Shown piece after piece: positions 1-9,817 of a DNA stretch of 64,000 bases (within the stretch, counting starts at the first letter, position 1; each line of letters opens with the position of its first letter). This DNA is from SG8-40 sp963792855 (lineage in GTDB: Bacteria > Pseudomonadota > Gammaproteobacteria > Burkholderiales > Eutrophovitaceae), in NCBI GenBank assembly GCA_963792855.1, contig CAWBXZ010000005.1, positions 1-64,000 on the forward strand. The letters are read 5' to 3'. The notes beneath the pieces are model-generated. The model saw only the letters and a program-made list of their open reading frames with translations, searched no databases and had not been told where the DNA came from. A program made the position numbers and the translations under genes.

Positions 1-2
1 CC

Positions 3-896
3 AATGTGACCATTGTCGATGGTCTACTACCGCTTCAAGGTGGGAATCTATTCAATATCGAAGACATTTCCTCCAAGGTGGTACTTAATTTTGCGGATGT
101 GCGTGACGCATATGCAATCACGCACCTCGTCAAGGGTAAGGACTACTTGTTCAACTTGGCCGCTCAGACCAGCCACGTTGATTCTATGACCGATCCTGCT
201 GCCGACCTTGATATTAACGCTGCAGCTCAATTGCTTATTTTGGAAGCATGCCGGAAGCACAATACAGGGATCAAAATAGTATTTGCCAGTACTCGTCAGC
301 TTTACGGTAGGCCAACATATCTTCCGGTGGACGAGACGCATCCAGTAAATCCTGTTGATGTCAATGGCATCAGTAAGCTCGCCGGTGAGTGGTATCATCT
401 CTTGTATAACAACGTGTACGGTCTGCGTGCATGCATACTGCGGTTGACCAATACCTACGGGCCCGGTATGCGGGTAAAGGACGCTCGGCAGATCTTTCTT
501 GGCGTTTGGGTGAGAAATGCCATAGAGGGGATTCCTTTTCGGGTTTTCGGCGATGGTTCCCAGTTGCGGGACTTTAACTATGTGGATGACGTGGTACAGG
601 CTCTCATCTGGGCAGCAGTCAGTACTCGGTCCAATGGTCAGGTATTTAACCTTGGTAGCCGTGAGGTTGTAAGCCTGGTCGAGCTTGCCGAAATGATCAA
701 GGAATTGCTGCCTGGAACGCGCTTTGACTTAGTGCCGTTTCCAAAGGAGCGACTGTCAATAGATATCGGCGATTACTACGGAAACTTCCAGAAGATTGAG
801 CAGACGCTGGGCTGGAGTCCAAAAGTGGGCTTGCGGGAGGGTCTTGCTGCAACTCTTGCCTATTACGGTGAGCACCGAGAAAGATATTGGGATTGA
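3..896 (+). CDS. NAD-dependent epimerase/dehydratase (extended SDR), 5' end cut by the window
   Basis: Nucleotide-sugar epimerase/dehydratase of the extended SDR family, acting on a UDP- or dTDP-sugar in the cytoplasm. The window opens inside the gene: the N-terminal GxxGxxG nucleotide-binding motif is missing and the frame is open to the first bases, so GTG at 6 is not the true start. Visible marks are FNLAAQTSH (strand 4), FASTRQLYG, RLTNTYGP and DFNYVDD near residue 200. At the usual YxxxK site the sequence reads NGISK, so Asn stands where the catalytic Tyr is expected. I recall the same DVNGxxK sequence from a subgroup of this family, so this need not mean inactivity. It ends 4 nt before the aminotransferase start, suggesting one operon. 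The substrate is not determinable. Confidence 0.85.
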   Translation, partial: NVTIVDGLLPLQGGNLFNIEDISSKVVLNFADVRDAYAITHLVKGKDYLFNLAAQTSHVDSMTDPAADLDINAAAQLLILEACRKHNTGIKIVFASTRQLYGRPTYLPVDETHPVNPVDVNGISKLAGEWYHLLYNNVYGLRACILRLTNTYGPGMRVKDARQIFLGVWVRNAIEGIPFRVFGDGSQLRDFNYVDDVVQALIWAAVSTRSNGQVFNLGSREVVSLVELAEMIKELLPGTRFDLVPFPKERLSIDIGDYYGNFQKIEQTLGWSPKVGLREGLAATLAYYGEHRERYWD

Positions 897-900
897 GATA

Positions 901-2000
901 ATGATCCTGATGAATGATTTTCGAGCAGAGCCCGAGCAGTTGCGAAATGCAGAGCTGGCTTCGTTAGAGCGTGTCCTCCGCTCGGGGCACTATATCCTGG
1001 GCGATGAGGTCCGGGAATTTGAAAGAGCTTGGGCCGCCGCCTGCGGACTTTCCTACGCTGTTGGTGTAGGCAATGGAATGGATGCTATCGAGATTGCGTT
1101 GCGCGCCCTTGGCGTTGGTGAGGGTGATGAAGTCATCACGACACCGATGACGGCGTTTGCAACAGTACTGGCAATAATGCGAGCAGGTGCCGTTCCCATA
1201 CTTGCAGACATTGATTCCGAAACGGCACTACTGTCGTTCGATAGTGTCAACCGCAGTCTTACCTCAAAGACGCGCGCTTTGGTCCTCGTTCATCTATATG
1301 GACAATTGCGGGCGATGGACGACTGGGTTGAGTTTTGCGCTGCGCGAGGATTGTTCCTAATCGAAGACTGTGCTCAATCGCATTTTGCGACCTCGCGGGG
1401 AAGAATGGCGGGTTCCTTCGGACACATTGGTGCTTTTAGTTTCTATCCAACCAAGAATCTGGGAGCGATAGGCGATGCTGGAATGCTCGTAACCAGAGAT
1501 CCGAGAAGTGGCAAACCGGTCGGCGCTATCTTCGTAATTACGGGCAGACTGAGGCGTACGTCCACAATGAGTTGGGATTGAATAGTCGACTGGATGAAGT
1601 CCAGGCTGCCTTGTTGTCGGAGCGGCTCAAATGGCTTCCACAATTCACCGCCCGCAGGCGCCAAGTAGCGCGGACTTATAGGCAAGAACTACGTGATTCC
1701 AAAGTCCATTTGATGGCCGAGCCTGAAGAGCCCAACTCGCACGCCTACCATTTGTTTGTGGTCCGATGTGATGAGCGCGATCGACTTCGAGCGCACTTAC
1801 TGTCACGAGGCGTACAGACGTCCATTCACTATCCCGTTCCGGTTCACCGTCAGCGGCCGTGCGAACAAGTTGGCCGCGACCCTGAAGGGTTGAGCCACGC
1901 TGACAGGCACGCGCGCACCTGCCTTTCCTTACCATGTCACCCCCAGCTTTCCGACGACGACGTCGCTGCCGTCATCGAGTCTGTGAATGATTTCCGTTAA
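901..2000 (+). pseudogene. DegT/DnrJ/EryC1-type sugar aminotransferase, one frameshift
   Basis: PLP-dependent sugar aminotransferase that would aminate a keto-sugar nucleotide for the polysaccharide. The first part (ATG 901) carries GNGMDAIEIALRALG, the cofactor Asp in LIEDCAQSH and the Schiff-base Lys in FYPTKNLGAIGD. Near position 1503 one base is missing. After it the family sequence continues in another frame with LRNYGQTEAY, LNSRLDEVQAALL, HYPVPVH and the C-terminal LPCHPQLSDDDV. Adding one base restores 366 residues, a normal length for the family. The break sits in a GATCCGAG context, so a lost G is the simplest explanation. The 3' end overlaps the next gene by 14 nt, which argues for an intact operon and a sequence error rather than old decay. 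A start at ATG 913 is also possible. Confidence 0.85.
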
Positions 2001-2974
2001 GCAAGTGGAACATTTTGTTACCCTGTTTGACAAGAACTTCCTGCCCGTTGGCCTCTGCCTTTATGGCTCACTAAAACGGCACGCCGGCCCGTTCAAGCTT
2101 TGGGTGCTTTGCATGGATGACACAGTCGCCGCAAGACTAGAAGAATTGCGGTTGCCTGACGTATCTCTCATTTACCTGGCTGACAGTTGAGACCGATGTC
2201 CTTAAAAGCCTTCGTGAGACTCGGACGACGGGCGAGTACTGCTGGACATTGACGCCGTTTGCACCGCAATTCGTTATGGATCGTGAACCGCTAGCTACGA
2301 GAGTGACGTATGTTGACGCGGACGTCGCTTTCTTCGATAACCCAAACATTCTCCTGGACGAATATCAACAAACTGGTGCGGATGTATTCATAACCGAGCA
2401 TGCATACGCTCCGGAATATGACCAGTCAGAACTATCCGGCATTTACTGTGTTCAATTCATTACTTTCAATAATTCACAAAATGGCCGCGCGGTGATGAAG
2501 TGGTGGCAGGAGCGGTGCGTCGAGTGGTGCTACGCGCGTGCAGAGGACGGCAAATTCGGCGATCAGAAGTATCTCGACGATTGGCCAGACCGATTCGGTG
2601 CTGCTGTCCACATATTACAGAAGAAAGGCAGGGCGCTAGGGCCATGGAATGCGCGGATGTTTTGTTCGCAGCACCCGAGGCAGGCCGTGTTGTTTCATTT
2701 TCACGGGTTGCGTATTGTATCGCCTACCAAAGTTCTCCTTACCGACGGCTATCGCATAGATGGGCCTGCTTACGCCTATTACCTCGACTATTGTGATTAT
2801 TTGACAAAAGTGTTTCGGCTCTTTCTAGACAAGGGTTGGCAGATTCCTGTCTTTAAAAGAAAGGCTTCGATCGCGGTTACGCTCAAGAAGTTCATCAAGC
2901 ACGGGCGGGCAAGATACGTAAACTTGGCCGCCAACTCCGGTAAAACCTCCGGAGATGAATTGTTTTGCCGATAG
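1987..2974 (+). pseudogene. Glycosyltransferase with DxD motif, one frameshift
   Basis: Probable nucleotide-diphospho-sugar glycosyltransferase (GT-A-like) of the polysaccharide cluster. ATG 1987 lies inside the end of the aminotransferase gene. The N-terminal part has the pattern of transferases that read a series of donor objects (LFDKNFLPVGLCLYGSL). A stop TGA at 2188 interrupts it. The same protein continues in the next frame from about 2186 (VETDVLKSLRETRTTGEYCW) with the metal-binding VDADVAFFDNP and later GDQKYLDDWP and HFHGL. Removing one base near 2185 restores 328 residues. It lacks membrane segments. The sugar and linkage cannot be read from the sequence. Confidence 0.75.
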
Positions 2975-3010
2975 CTGACGTTGCCGCCACTTCGCTCCGG
3001 TGACAAGCGA

Positions 3011-4336
3011 ATGACTATGGGAATTACCGAGGCGCTACGCAAGCGCGCCAATTTCCGTCGCATTGCTGGTCACGGAGCGTGGTTGTTTGCTGACAAGGCT
3101 CTCAGGGCCGCAATTGGCTTGGTAATAGGTGCGATTGTCGCGCGCCATCTTGGCCCGGCATCATTCGGAGCTCTGAACGTCGTGATCGCGTATGTAGTCT
3201 TGTTCGCTTCCGTTGCCGGCCTGGGGATGGATGGTGTCGTCGTTCGAGACCTCGTCAAGCATCCTGATGCGCGTGAACGTATCCTGGGGACGGCATTCAT
3301 CATAAAGTTGGTCGGAGGGTTGCTCGTTTTTGTGATTGGCAATGCTATCGTCTGGATGATCAGCGCGGAGTCATATGATTTGTGGTTGCTGACCGTTGTT
3401 GGGTCGTCTGCACTCTTTTTCTATGCTGCCGATGTCATAGACTTCTGGTTTCAAAGTCGGCTAAAGGGAAAGTCCATCGTCATGGCCCGCGCGTCTGGGT
3501 TTGTGCTGACATCCGGCTTGAAGCTGACTTTCGTGTTCGCGGGCGCTCCTCTGATTCTGTTCGCCTCGACTCCGGCAATTGAGGCGCTGCTAGCGGGTTG
3601 TCTGTTGTGCCTCGCGTATCTGTTGAGTGGAGAAACGCCGAAGCGGTGGAAGTTTGAAGCAAAACGTGCGCAGGAACTCATAAGGACTTCTGCGCCGATA
3701 GCAATATCTGGATTCTTTGTCGTTGCCATAATGCAGATCGACAAATTGATGCTCGAGCGCATGGCGGGACCTCAGGCGATTGGCATCTACTCTGCGGCGT
3801 TGCTTTTGTCCACAGCGTGGTACATGGTACCTCTTATCATTGGGGCGTCTGTGGCGCCGACTCTGACGAGTTACTACGAGTCGGCAAGACCGGCGTATGT
3901 TAGAAGACTGCAGGACGTGTTTTCGCTCGTAACGATGACGAGCTTGGGCGCCGCGTGTGTGATGGCTGTCCTCTCGCATTTGCTGGTCGATGTAATTTAC
4001 GGGGAGACTTACTCTCGGGCGGCATGGGTGCTCACACTGCATGTATGGACGTCCCCTTTTGTGGCTCACGTTTCTGTCCGAACGCGGGCGCTGTTGATAG
4101 AAGGCAAGATGCGTTGGATATTGGCGTTTTCGGGCCTGACACTCCTTACCAACATCATTCTGAACGCTTTTCTCATCGATAAGTTTGCCGAGTTGGGAGC
4201 TGCCGCGGCATCTGTGGTGTCCTGGGGATTGAGCGCTTGGCTATTTCCCTTACTCTCGGCTCAAACGCGAACCTTCGTTGGGATGGGCGCGAGATCTTAC
4301 CTTCCGGGTTTTTGGATGAAGGCAATTCGAAGATAA
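3011..4336 (+). CDS. Wzx-like polysaccharide flippase
   Basis: Polytopic membrane protein of the oligosaccharide flippase (Wzx/RfbX, MATE-like) superfamily, expected to move undecaprenyl-diphosphate-linked repeat units across the inner membrane. From ATG 3011 it is 441 residues with about 12 hydrophobic segments. The N-terminus GAWLFADKALRAAIGLVIG and the following LGPASFGALNVVIAYVVLF are typical of the family. The frame is open upstream to a TTG at 2981, but ATG 3011 gives the usual N-terminal length. It stands among glycosyltransferase genes, as Wzx genes normally do, and implies a Wzx/Wzy-type assembly route. Confidence 0.85.
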   Translation: MTMGITEALRKRANFRRIAGHGAWLFADKALRAAIGLVIGAIVARHLGPASFGALNVVIAYVVLFASVAGLGMDGVVVRDLVKHPDARERILGTAFIIKLVGGLLVFVIGNAIVWMISAESYDLWLLTVVGSSALFFYAADVIDFWFQSRLKGKSIVMARASGFVLTSGLKLTFVFAGAPLILFASTPAIEALLAGCLLCLAYLLSGETPKRWKFEAKRAQELIRTSAPIAISGFFVVAIMQIDKLMLERMAGPQAIGIYSAALLLSTAWYMVPLIIGASVAPTLTSYYESARPAYVRRLQDVFSLVTMTSLGAACVMAVLSHLLVDVIYGETYSRAAWVLTLHVWTSPFVAHVSVRTRALLIEGKMRWILAFSGLTLLTNIILNAFLIDKFAELGAAAASVVSWGLSAWLFPLLSAQTRTFVGMGARSYLPGFWMKAIRR

Positions 4337-4466
4337 TCTGCGCTATATCTGCGTGTGGCAGAGCAGGATATATTGAGCGTGGACGATGTAAGAAGGGTCA
4401 GAGATTTCAGAGCGCCGAAGGGGGCAGAATCTGCAAGAGATAAACGAAACGGCAGTCGAGGCATCA

Positions 4467-5264
4467 TTGTCAACGACAATTCAATCGACCAGAACGTGTC
4501 CTCTCATTTCAGTCATTACCGTCTGCTACAACGCGGTTAATACGATAGAAGAGTGCATTCAAAGTGTTTTTGCGCAAGATTTTGCGGATGTAGAATACGT
4601 CATCATTGATGGTGGATCTGTTGACGGTACTGTCGAGGTCATACGGAAGCACGAATGCCTACTATCTTATTGGCACTCGAGACCGGACCGAGGGATAGGG
4701 CATGCATTCAACATTGGATTAGAGCGTAGTCGCGGTCAATGGATTCTGTTTCTGAATGCAGACGACTATTTCTGTCGGAACGACGCACTAAAAATATTGG
4801 CGAGAAAGACTGATTCGACAAACACGGAAGTGATCTATGGCCGAGTACAGCGCGTTTCTCGGGATTCTCACCCAAAACCAGTGCGACGTCCTGTTGGGTG
4901 GCCGTATGCTCCATGGAAATTTCTGCTTCGTGACGTGATTCCGCATCCAGCAGCAATTACCTCGCGTTCCTATTTCCAACGTGTCGGGCCATTTTCGGAG
5001 GATTTTCGGATTGTCATCGACTATGAATTGTATTTGCGCTCCTTTAAAACTTTGCGCACGATCTTCGTTCCAGAGGTATTGACTCACATGAGAGTTGGTG
5101 GGATAAGCCAAGATAGTGCGAGCACGCTGGATGAGATGTTCCAGGCCCAGAGGCGCAACGGTGTTCTGCATCCTTTCGCCAACACGCTCCTGGAATGCGG
5201 CGTGCGATCGAAAGCGGCTCTCGCGCGAGTAGTCCGCAAGGGTTTGGAGCGATCCGGTTTCTAG
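4467..5264 (+). CDS. Glycosyltransferase family 2
   Basis: GT2 inverting glycosyltransferase (GT-A fold), cytoplasmic, adding one sugar of the repeat unit. The domain begins at PLISVITVCYNAVNTIEEC. YVIIDGGSVDGT carries the nucleotide-binding Asp and FLNADDYFCRND the DxD-like metal site. The 265-residue length is ordinary for the family. There is no ATG before the domain: the frame opens at 4392, and TTG 4467 is the most plausible start, leaving about 130 nt without coding after the flippase gene. Acceptor and donor are unknown. Confidence 0.8.
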   Translation: MSTTIQSTRTCPLISVITVCYNAVNTIEECIQSVFAQDFADVEYVIIDGGSVDGTVEVIRKHECLLSYWHSRPDRGIGHAFNIGLERSRGQWILFLNADDYFCRNDALKILARKTDSTNTEVIYGRVQRVSRDSHPKPVRRPVGWPYAPWKFLLRDVIPHPAAITSRSYFQRVGPFSEDFRIVIDYELYLRSFKTLRTIFVPEVLTHMRVGGISQDSASTLDEMFQAQRRNGVLHPFANTLLECGVRSKAALARVVRKGLERSGF

Positions 5265-5404
5265 ACGAATTACCGGATAGTTTGTAGAAAACACGGATGT
5301 AACATCGAACCGAGCCGTGAATTTCATGATGATCTGGATGGCTACGGCGTTGAGAAGTGCCCTCCCAGCCCTAGTGGGTAAATCTACGCCGGCCTGACGT
5401 AAAT

Positions 5405-6144
5405 ATGCAGATTGAAGACCGCGGAGATCCGGTACTAACCCGATATCTGTCCGACGAGTATGCAGATTGCAACCCGTCTTGGGATAGAGACGATTCATCT
5501 TGGAAGACTGGATGGGTCCTCCGAATGCTCGAAGCTGGGCAGTTGCGCCCAAGAACGATAGTCGAAGTCGGTTGCGGTGCGGGGGATGTGCTGGCTGGTC
5601 TCAGCAGGCAACTGCCAGATGCGTCTTTGCGAGGATTCGATATCGCGCCGGCGGCCGAGAAGTTTTGGTCCGGCCATGCGTCTAAGGGACGAGTCGAGTT
5701 CACGTTGGGCGACTTCCTGACTGTAGAAGACCAGCATCACGACGTATTGATCATGTTAGACGTTTTAGAGCACCTGGCAAATCCTTTTGACTATCTGGTG
5801 CGCATACGCGGGCGTGCAGATCATTTCATATTTCACTTTCCTCTGGACTTGTCGGTAGTTAGCGTAATGCGGGAAAGACCGTTGCTACACGTTCGCGAGA
5901 AGGTCGGGCATGTCCCGCTACTTTACTCGCGGACTCGCGCTCGCGCTGTTGCAAGATTGTGGTTACGAGATCGTCGATGTACAGTTTACCGGCGCTGCGC
6001 TGAACGCTCCACAACGCAGTTGGCGAACCCGTCTTGCCGGAATACCGAGACGCTTGTTCGGATTGATTGATCGTGAGCTCACTGCTCGAGTACTGGGAGG
6101 CGAGACGTTGATGGTAATGGCGCGTCCCGGAAGGAATCGCGTGA
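5405..6144 (+). pseudogene. Class I SAM-dependent methyltransferase, frameshifted
   Basis: SAM-dependent methyltransferase, perhaps modifying a sugar of the glycan. It starts at ATG 5405. EVGCGAGDVLAGL near residue 55 is motif I, and IMLDVLEHLANP is the motif that ends the SAM fold. At the CCC run 5914-5916 one base is in excess: the C-terminal part YFTRGLALALLQDCGYEIVD follows in a second frame. That second frame has no stop before the next gene. A TGA at 6142-6144 overlapping the next GTG start would end the gene normally if one further base were removed, so a second indel near 6100-6140 is likely. About 245 residues when repaired. Confidence 0.7.
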
Positions 6145-7177
6145 ATCTCATTATTTACGCCCCAAACGTTCATCAAAGGCGGCGGACGAGTTCTTCTGAC
6201 GCCGCTGCTGGCGGCGGGCGCAGAACAGCTCCGCGTTTACGCGATTTTGGACAGTCGGTTTGTAAAGCGAGGGCTGCCTAAGTCCATTACCGACTACATG
6301 CCCGTGCCCCCTACGGTCCTTGGAAGATTGCAGGCGGAATGGTGCCTCTAGCGGAGTGACGGCGGCAGACTCTGTGACAATATGCTTTGGAAATCTTCCG
6401 CCGCTCTTCCCGTGCGAAGGGAAAGTGGTGCTATTCCTGCAAAATCGCTATTTGACGGGTGGCATGTCCAGAAAGGGCTTCCGGTTCCGCGTTCGATTGC
6501 GTATTGCCGTTGAGGAATGGTGGTTGCGGCATCGCCTAGCCAATGTCGACGAAATCATAGTTCAAAGCCCATCGACGGCACGGGAGGTGAAAAAACATCT
6601 AGGGTGGGAAGCAAGAGTGCTCCCGTTCGCGCCGGACGTGCCGTTTGCAAGGGCAGTGGACGGAAGCGCGCAAGCCGCCAGCAACCCTCGATACGATTTC
6701 GCTTATGTCGCATCGGGTGAACCTCACAAGAATCACAGAAACCTCCTGGAAGCGTGGAGGCTGCTTGCCAATGACAACCTTAAGCCTTCACTTTGTGTGA
6801 CAGTGGCCCCGGTACTTTACCCGGAGATCGCAGACTGGATTGAGGAAAAGACCTCAACAGAGAAACTCAACGTAACAAATATCGGCGAAGTTCCTGAAAG
6901 CAAGATGGATGATTTGTACCGTGATGCGGGTGCGCTGATTTACCCATCGTTTGGTGAGTCGCTCGGGCTTCCACTGATTGAGGCGCGTGGTCGTGGTATG
7001 CCCATTCTTGCTGCAGAAAAGGACTTTGTACGCGATGTAGTCGAGCCGCATGAGACTTTTGATCCTCACTCGGCGGTCTCGATTGCCAGAGCGGTCAGAC
7101 GATTTCTGGGAAAACCGGAAGTCTTGCCAGAGGTCTATACGCCGGAGCAGTTTCTTGACGCGGTTCTTGGCAATTGA
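6141..7177 (+). pseudogene. Glycosyltransferase family 4, two frameshifts
   Basis: GT-B fold retaining glycosyltransferase of the cluster. GTG 6141 opens MNLIIYAPNVHQ. An extra A near 6177 (CAAAGG) shifts the frame. The protein continues as GGGRVLLTPLLAAGAEQLRV until a TAG at 6349-6351 produced by another extra base. It then resumes with SGVTAADSVTICFGNLPPL and runs to 7177. The third segment carries ASGEPHKNHRNLLEAWRLL and the C-terminal donor-binding motif IYPSFGESLGLPLIEA typical of GT4. With both bases removed it is 344 residues, a complete family length. Two indels within 175 nt point to poor local sequence quality. Confidence 0.75.
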
Positions 7178-7719
7178 TTCGAACGTATTTTCGCCGACAA
7201 ACTTGGTGTTGCGCCACAACGATGCTGAAAAAGGAAAACGCCTCCGTGAGGGAGTGTGAGGAGCCGGTGGCTGCAAAGGTAGGCCGGGAAACACCGTGCC
7301 GCACTTGTCGATTAGGGCAGGCCGACCAGATGGTCGAGGATTCGATTTGACCAATGCAGTCGAATTGACACGCGAATTGATGATCAGCAATGAAGGCAGG
7401 ATGAGCGGTGGCTTTCGTCAAACCGCGAACCATTACCGACGACGTCATACCCCTTACAATCTTGGCTCAATAGCTATTCCGCTCTTGATTGCCTTGGTGA
7501 TCGTGGCGGGAAAATGCTCTGGACCAAACGGTTTGCGTTGATGGCAGGACCTCTGATTTTCAGCCCAGCGATTTTCGCTGTTTACGTGGCACCGATCAAA
7601 AGCATGCTTAACGTACGTATGCGCCAGCCATATCCGGGACTTGTCACTCTTTTGAGCTGGAGACTTCTGGTCGCGCGGCTCTGCAGCCTAACAACGCAAC
7701 CCGCTACAGGAGGTTCAAC
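7178..7719. other. 542-nt stretch without a recognisable gene
   Basis: Between two glycosyltransferase genes. It holds only short open frames (for example ATG 7222, 42 codons, with a CRTCR motif; and 7296-7541, 81 residues, with one possible membrane segment ending near 7530), none of which I recognise. Given the density of indels on both sides, a damaged small gene cannot be excluded. The last part (7708-7713, AGGAGG) is the ribosome binding site of the next gene. Confidence 0.5.
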
Positions 7720-8959
7720 TTGAGGGTGCTGGTCGTCAGCCAGTACTTCTGGCCAGAATCATTTCGAATCAATGACGTCGTACACGGATTGAAGGATCTT
7801 GGTCACGAGGTCACCGTTCTCACCGGGATGCCAAACTATCCGGAAGGCCGCTTGTTCAAGGGTTACGGTTATTTCAGGCCCTCCCGTGAGGATTACGATG
7901 GAATCACGGTGTTTCGTGTGCCGCTTGTGCCGCGAGGCGGCGGTGGCTCACTGCGGCTTGCGTTGAACTATATTTCATTTGTTTTTTCGGCGTCATTGCT
8001 TGGGCCGTTTAGGCTGAAAGAACATTTCGACGCGATTGTCGTTTATGAGCCTTCACCGGTTACTGTCGTGCTGCCGGCAATCCTGCTGCGGCGGTTGCGG
8101 CAAATCCCCTTGCTGTTTTGGGTTCAGGACCTGTGGCCGGAGAGCCTGTCGGCGACCGGCATGGTCAAGGCGACACTGGGTTCTTTCGCTGGTGGAACGC
8201 ATGGTGCGATTCATCTACCGGCGCAGTGACAGAATCCTGATTCAATCAAGGGCATTCCGCGATCAGGTGCTTCGTCTGGGAGGGGAGGAACGCAAGATCG
8301 TGTACCTGCCCAACAGTGCGGAGGGATTCTATCGGCCGATCGAGCTGGAAGCTGACGCCGCCGAGCGTGGAATGATGCCGCGGGGATTCCGGGTTGTATT
8401 TGCTGGAAATATCGGTGCGGCACAGAGTTTTGAGACGATCATCGAGGCTGCGACCATCTTGCGCGATCAGCCGCAAATACAGTGGATCATCGTCGGGGAT
8501 GGGAGGATGCGCGAATGGGCGGTGCGAGAGGTTGAGCTTAGAAAGTTGACGCGGACCGTGCACTTTCTGGGGAGGTTTCCAGCCGAGTCCATGCCGCGGT
8601 TTTTCGCGCTGGCAGATGTCTTGCTGGTGACGTTGCGACGCGATCCGGTCTTTGCGCTCACCGTACCGAGTAAACTTCAATCCTATCTCGCGTGCGGCCG
8701 GCCGATCGTTGCGGCGCTGGACGGAGAGGGTGCCCGGGTTCTCGAGGAATCAAGGGCGGGACTGGCTTGCCCCGCCGGTGACGCGCAAGCCCTTGCCGCA
8801 GCGGTTGCTGCGCTTTACGCGATGCCCGAATCGGAGCGTGCAGACATGGGAGCATTCGGAAGAGCCTACTTTGAGGCGGAGTTTGAGCGAGGAGCACTTT
8901 TGCGGCGGCTGGAGCAGAATATTTCACAATCCGTCCAGGAGTATCAATGCGCGTCCTGA
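7720..8959 (+). pseudogene. wbuB: WbuB-like glycosyltransferase family 4 (probable L-FucNAc transferase), one frameshift
   Basis: GT4 glycosyltransferase resembling WbuB, which in O-antigen clusters accompanies the fnl genes and is thought to transfer N-acetyl-L-fucosamine. A strong AGGAGG lies 6 nt before TTG 7720 and fixes that start. The N-terminus MRVLVVSQYFWPESFRINDV and NYPEGRLFKGYGYF are highly typical, as is LLFWVQDLWPESL. Near 8184-8190 one extra base moves the reading frame. The rest follows as LVERMVRFIYRRSDRILIQS, then VFAGNIGAAQSFETI and FALTVPSKLQSYLACGRPI. Repaired length is 412 residues, complete for the family. Its end overlaps the fnlB start at 8947. The neighbouring fnlB, fnlA and fnlC support the sugar assignment. 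Confidence 0.82.
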
Positions 8960-9810
8960 TTTTGGGTGGTGACGGGATGCTCGGGCATCAGCTGCTGCTG
9001 TCGCTCGGACCGCGCCATGACGTGCGGGTAACCTTGCGGCAGGACTGGGAGGCTTATGCCGGGCAGGCGTTGTTCTCGCAACGTGAAGCTTACTTCGGTG
9101 TCGATGCACGCGATGGCACGCGCCTGCTCGAGGTTGTCGGGGACTTCATGCCGCAGGCTATTATCAATTGCGTCGGCATCGTCAAGCAGCGTGCGCAGGC
9201 GAAGTCGAGTATACCCAGCCTGGAAATCAACGCCCTGTTGCCGCATCGTCTGGCGCTCGTGGCGAAGGCGGCTGGTTGCCGGCTGGTGCATCTGAGCACG
9301 GATTGCGTATTTTCCGGCCGTGACGGTGGTTATACGGAGGAACATGTGGCGGATGCAGAGGATCTCTATGGCCGGACAAAGCTGCTCGGTGAAGTCTCGG
9401 GGCCGGGTTGCATCACGCTACGTACTTCGATCATCGGGCGCGAACTCAAACAGAAAACCGGATTGATCGAATGGTTCCTGGCGCAAGAAGGACGCTCGGT
9501 ACAGGGGTTCAGGGGGGCGATCTACTCCGGATTCACCACCCAGGAGATGGCCAGAATTATCGAGAAACTGCTGGTCCAGCATCCGGCGGCTCATGGTCTG
9601 TATCATGTGTCCAGCGCGCCGATATCCAAATATGAGCTGCTCATGAAGCTCAAGGCAGCATTGAGCCTGAATATCACGATTGAGCCGCAGGATGAGTTCC
9701 GGTGTGATCGAAGTCTGGATTCCGCGCGGTTTCGCAACCAGTTCGGATATCAACCGCCATCCTGGGACGAAATGATCGAAGAACTGAGCGATGCCTTCAG
9801 AGGGAACTGA
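8947..9810 (+). CDS. fnlB: UDP-L-FucNAc pathway reductase (dTDP-4-dehydrorhamnose reductase-like)
   Basis: Short RmlD-like SDR of 287 residues. In the FnlA/FnlB/FnlC route, FnlB (WbjC) reduces the 4-keto intermediate made by FnlA to UDP-6-deoxy-talosamine-type sugars, using NAD(P)H. Visible marks: ILGGDGMLGHQLL at the N-terminus for the cofactor, NCVGIVKQ, the HLSTDCVFSG strand with the catalytic Ser/Thr, and the YGRTK active-site motif. The start ATG 8947 overlaps the wbuB-like gene by 13 nt, and fnlA starts 8 nt after the stop, so the genes are co-transcribed. An RmlD function proper is less likely because no rmlA, rmlB or rmlC is seen here. Confidence 0.82.
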   Translation: MRVLILGGDGMLGHQLLLSLGPRHDVRVTLRQDWEAYAGQALFSQREAYFGVDARDGTRLLEVVGDFMPQAIINCVGIVKQRAQAKSSIPSLEINALLPHRLALVAKAAGCRLVHLSTDCVFSGRDGGYTEEHVADAEDLYGRTKLLGEVSGPGCITLRTSIIGRELKQKTGLIEWFLAQEGRSVQGFRGAIYSGFTTQEMARIIEKLLVQHPAAHGLYHVSSAPISKYELLMKLKAALSLNITIEPQDEFRCDRSLDSARFRNQFGYQPPSWDEMIEELSDAFRGN

Positions 9811-9817
9811 CGACAAT

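Noticed and set aside
1987..2974. Phase-variable glycosyltransferase
   Set aside because: The break is not in a long homopolymer or short tandem repeat, so slipped-strand switching is unlikely.
4788..5552. Minus-strand open frame opposite the GT2 and methyltransferase genes
   Set aside because: Crosses two real plus-strand genes and has no recognisable motif.
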